Assembly: GCA_030528965.1 (NCBI GenBank)
Contig: JAUMXS010000055.1
Span: 2,405-8,418 of the forward strand
Origin: Eubacteriales bacterium
Lineage (GTDB): Bacteria > Bacillota > Clostridia > Oscillospirales > Oscillospiraceae
Length of the DNA: 6,014 nt
Direction: 5' to 3'
The position numbers and the translations under genes are program-made. Each line of letters begins with the position of its first letter. Within the stretch, counting starts at the first letter, position 1. The notes under the pieces are model-generated. The model had not been told where the DNA came from. It was given only the letters and a program-made list of their open reading frames with translations, and did not search any database. This document shows, in pieces, positions 1-5,829 of this stretch.

Positions 1-1005
1 CAGTGTCATGCCGTCCTCGGCTGCTTCCGTCATAGCTTTTTTCATGCCTGCCATGACGTCGGCAGTGGTTGCTCCGGACATCTCGACCTGTCCGAGGAAA
101 TTGGCTGCGTCATACGCATCCATGCCCATCTGAGACAGGGACGCCGCATTTTTAACCATGCTCGAAGACAGGTTATCCATGCTGATGCCGGTGTTCTGCC
201 CGACTTTGTTCATCGCGTCGAGTATCTTCCCAGCGTCTTTTGACTCGACTCCAAAGGCCTGCATGACCTTCTGCGTCTTGTCGACCGCATTGGAGACGTC
301 CATGTCGTTGAGGTCCGCAAACTTAACAAACTTCAGCGTCAAATTTTCGAGGTCTTCGCCGACCAAGCCGAACTTCGTGTTCACTTCGCCGATCGCGGAT
401 CCGGCGGTTTCAAAAGACGTCGGGATCGTGGTCGCCACGTTTCGGGCGGACTCTTGCAGGTCGATAAGCGCCTGCCCGGTCGCGCCGGTCTTTTTCGTCA
501 CGATATCCATGCCGGCGTCCACTTCCTTGAACGCCGCGACGGATGTAGCCGCCAGAGCGCCGAGCGGAGCAGCAACATATTTGTTCAGCTTGTCACCGAC
601 GGCCTGCATCTTCTTGCCGGCCTTCTGCATGGTGTCGCCGATGTTCTTAAGTTTCGGGGTCAGTTTCTGGGACTCGCCGCGCATCCGGTTCAGGGCCGTG
701 GTCGCGTTGTTGATGTTCGTGCGCATCTGCGCGGCCTCGCGGCTGTCCGTGCCGTAAGCGTTCTCAACCTTCTCCAACTGCTCCTTCATCAGGCCGAGTT
801 TCTTTTCCTGAGACTCGATCTGCTTCTCAAGCAGTTCGCCCTTGCGCCGGCTCTTCTCCTCTGCGTCCATCTCGGACTCGAGGGCGGAGTCGACGGCCTT
901 GATCTCGGATTCCCATTCTTTCTGGGACGCAATGATATTCTTCAGGCTCTGCTTATACTCTTTCTCGCCCTCAATCTTAAGTTTAATGCCTACATCATTT
1001 GCCAT
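1..1005 (-). CDS. Tail tape measure protein, TP901 type, N-terminal part (partial)
   Basis: An uninterrupted frame of 335 codons from ATG 1005 that runs off the left edge. Residues about 15-95 are very rich in Glu, Lys and Gln with heptad-like spacing (EYKQSLKNIIASQKEWESEI, then further charged helices), indicating an N-terminal coiled coil. A TP901-type tape measure core follows from about residue 140: KYVAAPLGALAA, KEVDAGMDIVTKKTGATGQA, FVKFADLNDMDVSNAVDKTQ, AFGVESKDAGKILDAMNKVG, NAASLSQMGMDAYDAANFLG. In this family the protein fills the tube, sets its length and is ejected ahead of the DNA. The full protein is normally far longer and usually contains hydrophobic and C-terminal segments that are not in this window. 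GAGGTGA at 1016-1010 supports the start and contains the stop codon of the frameshifted chaperone. The overlapping ATG at 1010 is in another frame and stops within a few codons. Confidence 0.9.
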   Translation of the reverse strand, partial: MANDVGIKLKIEGEKEYKQSLKNIIASQKEWESEIKAVDSALESEMDAEEKSRRKGELLEKQIESQEKKLGLMKEQLEKVENAYGTDSREAAQMRTNINNATTALNRMRGESQKLTPKLKNIGDTMQKAGKKMQAVGDKLNKYVAAPLGALAATSVAAFKEVDAGMDIVTKKTGATGQALIDLQESARNVATTIPTSFETAGSAIGEVNTKFGLVGEDLENLTLKFVKFADLNDMDVSNAVDKTQKVMQAFGVESKDAGKILDAMNKVGQNTGISMDNLSSSMVKNAASLSQMGMDAYDAANFLGQVEMSGATTADVMAGMKKAMTEAAEDGMTL

Positions 1006-1009
1006 CCCA

Positions 1010-1016
1010 TCACCTC
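1010..1016 (-). promoter_or_regulatory. Ribosome binding site of the tape measure gene, embedding the chaperone long-form stop
   Basis: GAGGTGA on the minus strand, 4 nt before the ATG at 1005. Its last three bases (1012-1010) are the TGA that ends the frameshifted chaperone reading, so ribosomes completing the long form terminate on top of the tape measure initiation site. This is consistent with coupling of the two genes. Confidence 0.65.
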
Positions 1017-1512
1017 AGGCCCATGGCCTCATCGTACGTTAATCTCTTCTTTACCTTTTGTTCCGCACCGCCGTTAAAAATGGATAAGCAGGCTATCAGA
1101 TCCATCGTCCGCCCATAAGGCAGATCGAAGATCTCAAGCCTGCTCATGCCCAGTTGCAACGAATAGAACTCAAACCAAGGCCGGTTCAATTCAATGTTGC
1201 GGTGCTTTTTGCGTTTTTTTCCTTGGACTCTTCGGTTTCGACTTCGCGTTTGCTCTCACGCTCGACGACCTCGTCCGTCACCTTGAACAGTTCTTCCGTC
1301 ACATAGACCGGCAGATCCCTGATCTCGGCCACGGTCAGCGGCTTTGTCGCCTCATCCTTGTGGATGCGGTTATACTCCGCGTTCATGATCGCTGCACGCT
1401 CAATCCTTGCCCGAGTCACGGACGCGCTCGTGTTACGCACGATCCAGTCGTTGTAGTCCACGTACGCGCCCGTTGTCCATGCGAAGCCGACTTCCCTTCC
1501 GTTGATCCTCAT
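1010..1512 (-). CDS. Tail assembly chaperone, -1 frameshift long form (gpGT-like)
   Basis: If ribosomes slip back one base on the heptamer at 1219-1213, the first 100 residues of the short form are joined to a 67-residue extension running from 1213 to TGA 1012-1010, giving a 167-residue protein. The extension begins RKKHRNIELNRPWFEFYSLQ and continues through GMSRLEIFDLPYGRTMDLIA to a basic end (EQKVKKRLTYDEAMGLR). It has no start codon with a ribosome binding site near its beginning, is open exactly through the slip site, and fills the otherwise empty interval before the tape measure gene. In the lambda model the T-like extension recruits the tube protein while the G-like part binds the tape measure. 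Frameshifting is inferred from sequence. Confidence 0.78.
1186..1512 (-). CDS. Tail assembly chaperone, short form (gpG-like)
   Basis: A 108-residue protein between the tube and tape measure genes, the position of gpG-like tail assembly chaperones. These coat the tape measure before the tube polymerises and are absent from the finished virion. It starts MRINGREVGFAWTTGAYVDY and is largely helical in the middle (ASVTRARIERAAIMNAEYNR). It ends in a highly charged Glu/Lys tail that contains the frameshift site, stopping at TGA 1188-1186. GGGAGGA at 1525-1519 precedes the ATG at 1512 with good spacing. Sequence similarity within this family is weak. The call therefore rests mainly on position and the accompanying slippery heptamer, which together are highly characteristic. 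Confidence 0.8.
   Translation of the reverse strand: MRINGREVGFAWTTGAYVDYNDWIVRNTSASVTRARIERAAIMNAEYNRIHKDEATKPLTVAEIRDLPVYVTEELFKVTDEVVERESKREVETEESKEKNAKSTATLN
1213..1219 (-). promoter_or_regulatory. Programmed -1 ribosomal frameshift site, A_AAA_AAC
   Basis: In the chaperone frame the codons read GAA AAA AAC, giving the canonical X_XXY_YYZ heptamer A_AAA_AAC on which both tRNAs can re-pair after a -1 slip. It lies 25 nt upstream of the zero-frame stop. Purine-rich GAAGAG and AAGGA stretches just upstream might act as an internal Shine-Dalgarno-like stimulator. I see no strong hairpin at the usual 5-9 nt downstream distance; only a weak AACC/GGTT pairing at 1186-1173. Confidence 0.8.
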
Positions 1513-1535
1513 CGTACATCCTCCCGTTAATATCG

Positions 1536-2114
1536 TCAGGTTGTAGAAATGTTCAGCTTGGTCTTCAGAGCTGCCTCAGCCAGGGCTTCGGTAGAAGTTG
1601 CCGTGCCGATCATCTTCCAGGTATGCTTGGAGTCGTTGGCACGTTTGATAGTTGCGGACAGGCTCTGGGTCTGCCAATCGATCTCTTCTTCCTGCGTCGC
1701 CGCAGAGGTCTCAAGCTGGGCAAATGCCACCCTCTTGATCACGACCGGAACGTAGCTTTCCTCGCCGTCGCTCATATATCTCTCGATATACCCGACACCA
1801 ACATCCGGGATCTTCTGATCGTCATCGTAGGATGTCCATCCATCAGACGCCGCTGTGGGAAGCCCCATGATCAGACGCTCAGCTGACATCAGCAGACCGT
1901 CAACCGTCAGGCTGAGGGTTCCGCCGGTAAGTCTTCCGGAATCGTTTTCTGCTTCGTGGTTATCCGCATAAAATTTATTGTCATCACTGGATTCGGGGGA
2001 GACTGTGACATCCACGCCCCTCGCCAGCTTCTGGCCGCTGGTATAAGTGTCGCCGCTGCATACGGCCACATACGGCAGGGAAAAACCTGTACGCACTCTT
2101 CCTGCTGCACTCAT
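1536..2114 (-). CDS. Major tail (tube) protein, phi13 type
   Basis: A 192-residue tail tube subunit. The stretches KIPDVGVGYIERYMSDGEES (101-120), VPVVIKRVAFAQ (122-133) and EEEIDWQTQSLSATIKR (142-158) are typical of the phi13-type major tail protein family of Gram-positive siphophages, whose subunits stack as hexameric rings around the tape measure. The length is normal for a tube protein without an added Ig domain. The frame also has an ATG at 2129, but I chose 2114: GGAGG at 2127-2123 then has an ideal 8 nt spacing, and the upstream ATG would place this site inside the gene. The preceding gp10-like gene stops at 2119, leaving a 4-nt gap. The tail assembly chaperone follows after about 23 nt, which is the expected order. 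Confidence 0.85.
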   Translation of the reverse strand: MSAAGRVRTGFSLPYVAVCSGDTYTSGQKLARGVDVTVSPESSDDNKFYADNHEAENDSGRLTGGTLSLTVDGLLMSAERLIMGLPTAASDGWTSYDDDQKIPDVGVGYIERYMSDGEESYVPVVIKRVAFAQLETSAATQEEEIDWQTQSLSATIKRANDSKHTWKMIGTATSTEALAEAALKTKLNISTT

Positions 2115-2118
2115 GTTT

Positions 2119-2586
2119 TTATCCTCCATTCGTAATCCTGCCGATTTCTTCGGCGATGGTCTCTTCCATAGCCTGCTCGGCTTCTTTCCTGTACTTGCTT
2201 TTGGCGCGGTTTATGAACGGATACGCCCTCAGGAACGATGTCCCGGAGTTGACCGACCGGGCTATCATCGGGTTGGGCTGGCCGATATAATTGTAACCGT
2301 CCCACCCGAGATGCACGTCGTACACCCCGTCTTTCGATTTGATCGGGGTTATACCGAACGCATCCTGCAGGCCCTTCTTCTGGATCTGCTTGATGCCGTC
2401 CCTCATCTGGCCTTCCTTGACATACCGTTCATCGACCGGGATGCCGTCCATTTCGGCACGGAGATTGTCGGCCAGCAGGTTGGCCCCTGCCATCAAAGCT
2501 TTCTCGATGATCTCCTTGGATCCTTTCCGTAGCTTGGACAGTTCCAGGATCCAGTCCGTGCCTCCCTTTTCCGATACCCGTGCCAT
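2119..2586 (-). CDS. HK97 gp10-like neck / tail-completion protein
   Basis: A 155-residue protein of the HK97 gp10-like family, found between head closure and the major tail protein in many siphophages. It has an N-terminal amphipathic helix (residues about 11-45), a central basic QMRDGIKQIQKKG, a beta segment VYDVHLGWDGYNYIGQPNP, and the family's characteristic C-terminal GTSFLRAYPFINRAKSKYRK (residues 115-134), followed by a long charged helix. The frame stays open to a GTG at 2607, but I chose the ATG at 2586. It shares TAATG with the previous stop and has GGGAGA at 2599-2594 with 7 nt spacing, whereas the GTG has no comparable site. Its role in joining tail to head comes from the family. 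Confidence 0.78.
   Translation of the reverse strand: MARVSEKGGTDWILELSKLRKGSKEIIEKALMAGANLLADNLRAEMDGIPVDERYVKEGQMRDGIKQIQKKGLQDAFGITPIKSKDGVYDVHLGWDGYNYIGQPNPMIARSVNSGTSFLRAYPFINRAKSKYRKEAEQAMEETIAEEIGRITNGG
2123..2127 (-). promoter_or_regulatory. Ribosome binding site that sets the major tail protein start
   Basis: GGAGG on the minus strand, 8 nt before the ATG at 2114 and overlapping the last codons of the gp10-like gene. It argues against the in-frame ATG at 2129, which lies immediately upstream of this site. Confidence 0.7.
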
Positions 2587-2915
2587 TACCGCGTCTCCCA
2601 TAACCACCGATAGTGTATCAGGTTGGTGCTGTCCTCATAGTCCACAGCATCGAGGCTCCACGCCACGTTCTGTTTGTTGAGGATCTCCTGCACCTGATCC
2701 ACCACCGGATCAAACTCTGTTCTTGTAAAGTAATCAATGTATCCGGTAATCGCCTGTTCCTGCTTGTGGTTGTTCCCGCTGAAACTATATGCCTCCCGGT
2801 CCTCAGCCCATACAAGGTATGGATACTTGGAGATCCTCCGGTAGTGCGTCACCGGGCAGGAAAGATCCGTAAAATCGGTATACAGAGCTGTCAGCATGGT
2901 CTGTAATGATTTCAT
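2586..2915 (-). CDS. Probable tail terminator / neck protein
   Basis: A 109-residue protein starting in an ATGA overlap with the closure gene and ending with TAATG shared with the next start. It contains PYLVWAEDREAYSFSGNNHK, then AITGYIDYFTRTEFDPVVDQ, a helix VVDQVQEILNKQNVAWSL, and a final strand LIHYRWLWETR. The pattern of a short strand, a Y-x-D-Y-F-T-like strand, a long helix and a closing strand resembles small tail terminator proteins (gp17-like, gpU-like), which cap the tail tube and bind the head-completion ring. GGGAGG lies at 2933-2928, a rather long 12 nt from the ATG. The assignment rests on size, position and fold impression; a minor neck protein of unknown role is the alternative. 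Confidence 0.55.
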   Translation of the reverse strand: MKSLQTMLTALYTDFTDLSCPVTHYRRISKYPYLVWAEDREAYSFSGNNHKQEQAITGYIDYFTRTEFDPVVDQVQEILNKQNVAWSLDAVDYEDSTNLIHYRWLWETR

Positions 2916-3265
2916 GTCTCCAGCTCACCTCCCTGCACGGCGTAGTTGTCCTCCAGTCGGTACAGTGTCAAATCCGTGACCTTCAGGCCGTCATCGTCAA
3001 GCAGGTGCTGGACGTTGTCGATCCGGTACTGCTGGCCGTCCTCAGGGATGGCGTAATCATGCACCGTGATCGTTTCGTCGCGCCAGATCCGGATCAGCTT
3101 GTCGATCCTCTGGTCGATGCCCATAGCTGCATACTGCCGGCTATAACCGATAACACGCTCGCCGTAATATGCCTCGCCCTTCTCGACAAGCATTTCAACA
3201 GGCATCCGGCCATCAGCCCCGATGTTTGTCAGGCTGTAAAACTTAACTTTGCCCTCGAAAATCAT
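2912..3265 (-). CDS. Head closure / head-tail joining protein
   Basis: A 117-residue, beta-rich protein in the slot of SPP1 gp16-like head closure proteins, which plug the channel after DNA packaging and form the docking surface for the tail. It begins MIFEGKVKFYSLTN and has alternating strands throughout, including IRIWRDETITVHDYAI and a late LTLYRLED strand, compatible with the small beta-barrel of this family. GGAGGTG at 3278-3272, within the end of the connector gene, sits about 8 nt before the ATG at 3265. The stop overlaps the following start as ATGA (2915-2912). Function is inferred from position, length and strand pattern; no diagnostic catalytic motif is expected. Confidence 0.68.
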   Translation of the reverse strand: MIFEGKVKFYSLTNIGADGRMPVEMLVEKGEAYYGERVIGYSRQYAAMGIDQRIDKLIRIWRDETITVHDYAIPEDGQQYRIDNVQHLLDDDGLKVTDLTLYRLEDNYAVQGGELET

Positions 3266-3268
3266 GGC

Positions 3269-3547
3269 TTACACCTCCGCGGACTTCTGCTCCATCAGCC
3301 GGTTGTTGAGCTCATACCGGAGCATACGAGGCATGGACGGCGCATCGTCCGCTCTCTTGCGGTAGAGGTACGACGCATACATAACGACCAGATTGCAGTC
3401 CCGGATCTGCGAAAGATCCAGGACTATCCCCTGCGTCCGGATATATCCCTTTGCCGCTTCGGCCAGCTGCCCGAGGTAGGCATCCCATGTGGAGCCCATA
3501 ATTTGCAGATTGCTTTTAAGCATTGCTAAGATATCAGCGTCCGTCAC
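3269..3547 (-). CDS. Head-tail connector (gp6-like DNA packaging/adaptor protein)
   Basis: A 92-residue, mainly helical protein resembling the HK97 gp6/SPP1 gp15 adaptor family. This family forms a ring below the portal and links it to the head closure protein. Typical features are a short helix at the start (DADILAMLKSNLQI), a central RDCNLVVMYASYLYRKR helix, and a basic C-terminal helix (MPRMLRYELNNRLMEQKS). The length is normal for the family. The start is GTG at 3547, sharing GTGA with the stop of the glycosyltransferase gene. A purine-rich GAGGGGGTGG at 3561-3552 supports this start over the internal ATG further in. The next gene starts 3 nt after its stop. Family assignment rests on size, helix pattern and position. 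Confidence 0.75.
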   Translation of the reverse strand: MTDADILAMLKSNLQIMGSTWDAYLGQLAEAAKGYIRTQGIVLDLSQIRDCNLVVMYASYLYRKRADDAPSMPRMLRYELNNRLMEQKSAEV

Positions 3548-4173
3548 AGGACCACCCCCTCTTTGTAGGTCTGCTCGTTGATCACGATCTGCCCGACGTG
3601 CCCGACCTTGATCGAGCTGTCACAGTAGACCGGTATGCCAGAAGCTTCGCACCGAACACAGAATGACAGATCTTCTCCGAAACCGGGCTCCGGGGAGAAC
3701 GGGGCCCCGTACTCCGCGAAGATCCGCTTGATCAGCTTTGTGGTCATCATGGCCGCAGCCAGCCCGCAGGCTTTGACCTCGAAGATCTCATTCTCCGGAT
3801 AGTCCAGATACTTATTTGCGAACGGAATCAACTCCCGCCCGTTCTGGTTGTACCCGGTTTCCTTGTAGATGCACGGACCGACCGGGTTTCTCCGGTTGAA
3901 GCACAGGGCTGTTACAAACTCCCTGCCTTCATCCAGATCCGCGGACAATCTCTGCATCAGATCCGGCTGGAATACCATATCAGAATCCAGCCACAGGATC
4001 CGGTCGAAATTGCCGTCAACCGCCGCTTTCGCAAGCATGTTCCTGGCATCATAGATCAGGGAGGAGCAGGTGACCTTATAGGCAACCTCGCCCGCTGGCC
4101 GCAGGCAAAGCAGACTCTCCATAAATGCTGTGTGCACCATGTCCATGCATGGCATTGCGATCAGTGTTCTCAT
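3544..4173 (-). CDS. Glycosyltransferase-like protein (GT-A fold, DSD motif)
   Basis: A 209-residue soluble protein with the features of a GT-A, family 2-like or Anp1-like glycosyltransferase. The N-terminal strand RTLIAMPCM is followed by YDARNMLAKAA (41-51), and then DRILWLDSDMVF (57-68), in which D63-S64-D65 is the DxD motif that binds the divalent metal and nucleotide sugar in this fold. The acidic GEDLSFC (166-172) is a candidate catalytic-base region, and H192 in KVGHVG is a candidate metal ligand. No signal peptide or membrane segment is visible, so it should act in the cytoplasm. Nine Cys residues are unusual for its size. The gene starts 21 nt after the capsid stop with no terminator between them, has a strong GGAGGA at 4183-4178, and ends in a GTGA overlap with the connector gene. 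Neither the donor sugar nor the acceptor can be read from sequence. Modification of capsid or other virion proteins is inference from position; modification of a host surface glycan is the alternative. Confidence 0.78.
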   Translation of the reverse strand: MRTLIAMPCMDMVHTAFMESLLCLRPAGEVAYKVTCSSLIYDARNMLAKAAVDGNFDRILWLDSDMVFQPDLMQRLSADLDEGREFVTALCFNRRNPVGPCIYKETGYNQNGRELIPFANKYLDYPENEIFEVKACGLAAAMMTTKLIKRIFAEYGAPFSPEPGFGEDLSFCVRCEASGIPVYCDSSIKVGHVGQIVINEQTYKEGVVL

Positions 4174-4177
4174 CCGC

Positions 4178-4183
4178 TCCTCC
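4178..4183 (-). promoter_or_regulatory. Strong ribosome binding site of the glycosyltransferase gene
   Basis: GGAGGA on the minus strand, with 4 nt to the ATG at 4173. It lies in the 21-nt gap after the capsid stop. No hairpin or T-run is present in that gap, so the gene has its own efficient initiation site on the capsid transcript. Confidence 0.75.
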
Positions 4184-4194
4184 GATCGTTAAAC

Positions 4195-5829
4195 TCAGGA
4201 TGTTACAGTCAGGTTGCAGATCGCTACAGCGGATCCTGCCGCTGCGGTGATAACTGCATTACCTTCAACCTTACCATTACTGGTTACAGTAGCCTTCGCA
4301 GTGTTGGAAGACTCCCAGGTGACAACTGCATCAACCGGGACGCCTGCCGCGAGGACGGTAGCTTTCAGCTGCACGCTTCCGGTCTTCGTGATGGTCGCAG
4401 CAGACTTATTCAGGACAACCGCATCCGGGGTGTTGGCATTGTCAGCCGCGAAGGTCACAGCGTTGGCTGCCGGAGTCACACCGTTCACGCCGATAGCTGC
4501 GAATGCTTCTGCGATCACAGGCTTGCCATCATAACGGGCAGTACCCTTGAAGGCTGTCTGATCCTGCAGGAAGAAAACATGCTCACTCTGCGCGAATTTC
4601 TCGCCTGCGCGCTCCGCCAGCAGGTAATCATCATAATGTCCTGCAACGATAACATAGTTCGGGATGAAGTCGAGCACCTCGACCTGTCCACCGATGACCG
4701 GCATGGTATTTTCGAAACCGGAAACGATCGCACCGTTTGCGTTCACGCTCATGGCCTGAGCAGTCAGGTAGTTCTTCGTGGTCTTGTTCATCGCCCAAAC
4801 GATGCCGTCCTTGCTGTATTTATCAGAGATAACTCCGGAGTCAAGCAGGATGGTCTGAAACAGGCTCGCACCGGTGACGTTACTGCCGATGGTCAGGATG
4901 TTGGATGTGCTGATGTTGACCCACGTCCTCGCAGTGGCCGGATAATCGCCCGGTTCGGAGCTCTGCGCAAGCCTGGTCACGATACCTTCCGGCATCTTGT
5001 TCGCGGTTCCGCTGTTCTTACCGTAAAGGATAGCCTTATCCAGTGCATAACCGATACCCTGGCCGATTGCAGTAAGGACTTCGCTGGCAAGATCAAGGTT
5101 GGAGTCTTCGATCGTCGCATTGCAAAGCTTGAAATATCCGCCGACCTTATAGCAGTCAACCTCGACATCATTAAAGCCGAGGGTCATCTCGTTCAGGTTC
5201 GCGCAGCATTCTGTCCAGATAGCCTCTGCGATACCACCCATGACAACCATGCGGCCGGTGCCGGAGATCTGCCGGACAGTGACATGCTTATACAGCTTGG
5301 AATAATTTTCGATGTTCTCGCGAAGGACGCCGAGGAACACTTCCGGGATCGTCAGACCGACATTGGTCAGCGCTCTTTTTTCCTTCATGCAGGTACGGAT
5401 CGCATCCAGCCATCCCTTGACATCATCGCGCTCGAACATCGCGTTTCTGGTCTGCACGTCCATACGTGCAAAAATCTTATTCCTGATATTCATAACAGGA
5501 CGTACCTCTCTTTCTTCATTTTCTTCGGGAGCCGGATCGCCTGCCGGATCGGTTGCCTGTGCAGCTTCCTCAGCCGCCAGATCCTTTTCCAGTTCCTCGA
5601 TCTGTCTCTCCAGATCATCTTTCTGTGCAGCATGATCAGCTTTCTCAGCCTCGAAGCCCTCAATCGCCTCATCCACGGCGGATCTCTCTTCGTCGGTCTG
5701 TGCTTCCTCGATGCTCTTTTCAAGCTCCGCTTCCCTGGTGTCGAAATCGGCATCCTTTGCCCTCAGGGCGGCCAGGGCCTTTTTCGCATCATTCAGCTTC
5801 TTGCGGAGCATTAATGCTTTAAGCGCCAT
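4195..5829 (-). CDS. Major capsid protein, HK97 fold, with C-terminal Ig-like (BIG2) domain
   Basis: A 544-residue shell-forming subunit. Residues about 1-92 are Lys/Glu/Ala-rich with heptad-like spacing and look like the coiled-coil delta/scaffold region of HK97-type capsids. Residues 93-110 are an acidic, proline-containing linker where protease cleavage is plausible (inferred). Residues about 113-447 look like the HK97-fold shell domain, including the stretch LTNVGLTIPEVF and a late segment ending in GKPVIAEAFAAI. Residues about 470-544 form a BIG2-type Ig-like domain, with TWESSNTAKATVTSNGKVEG matching the family's W-x-S-S-N ... A-T-V ... G-x-V pattern and a closing ICNLTVTS strand. This domain makes the protein longer than a plain HK97 capsid subunit. 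The ATG at 5829 has GAGG at 5840-5837, 7 nt upstream. Codons 7-544 contain no TTA, CTA or TCA. There are six Cys residues, four of them at 208, 209, 226 and 236. Confidence 0.9.
   Translation of the reverse strand: MALKALMLRKKLNDAKKALAALRAKDADFDTREAELEKSIEEAQTDEERSAVDEAIEGFEAEKADHAAQKDDLERQIEELEKDLAAEEAAQATDPAGDPAPEENEEREVRPVMNIRNKIFARMDVQTRNAMFERDDVKGWLDAIRTCMKEKRALTNVGLTIPEVFLGVLRENIENYSKLYKHVTVRQISGTGRMVVMGGIAEAIWTECCANLNEMTLGFNDVEVDCYKVGGYFKLCNATIEDSNLDLASEVLTAIGQGIGYALDKAILYGKNSGTANKMPEGIVTRLAQSSEPGDYPATARTWVNISTSNILTIGSNVTGASLFQTILLDSGVISDKYSKDGIVWAMNKTTKNYLTAQAMSVNANGAIVSGFENTMPVIGGQVEVLDFIPNYVIVAGHYDDYLLAERAGEKFAQSEHVFFLQDQTAFKGTARYDGKPVIAEAFAAIGVNGVTPAANAVTFAADNANTPDAVVLNKSAATITKTGSVQLKATVLAAGVPVDAVVTWESSNTAKATVTSNGKVEGNAVITAAAGSAVAICNLTVTS

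Noticed and set aside
158..1077. Two overlapping plus-strand frames of about 200 residues opposite the tape measure gene
   Set aside because: The minus strand encodes an uninterrupted tape measure protein with recognisable TP901 motifs and a good ribosome binding site. The plus-strand translations have low-complexity, shadow-like composition.
1173..1186. Possible small hairpin (AACC paired with GGTT) after the frameshift site
   Set aside because: Only four firm pairs with a possible G-T wobble, and it starts about 26 nt after the heptamer, too far for a standard stimulator.
1204..1210. Second A-run (A_AAA_AGC) downstream of the slippery heptamer
   Set aside because: It does not follow the X_XXY_YYZ pattern because the last codon is AGC, so the re-pairing of the second tRNA would be poor. 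The A_AAA_AAC site at 1219-1213 is sufficient.
2587..2607. Upstream GTG start for the gp10-like protein (7 extra residues)
   Set aside because: No convincing ribosome binding site precedes it, while the ATG at 2586 has GGGAGA at 7 nt and a TAATG junction with the previous gene.
2047..3529. Several plus-strand frames opposite the neck genes
   Set aside because: They are antisense to a tightly packed chain of minus-strand genes with overlapping starts and stops and consistent ribosome binding sites; none resembles a known protein.
4132..5814. 560-residue open frame on the plus strand opposite the capsid gene
   Set aside because: It lies in the codon-aligned antisense frame and is open only because the capsid gene lacks TTA, CTA and TCA codons. 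The translation is rich in Cys, His, Arg and Asp with no recognisable domain, and the minus-strand reading is a clear capsid protein.
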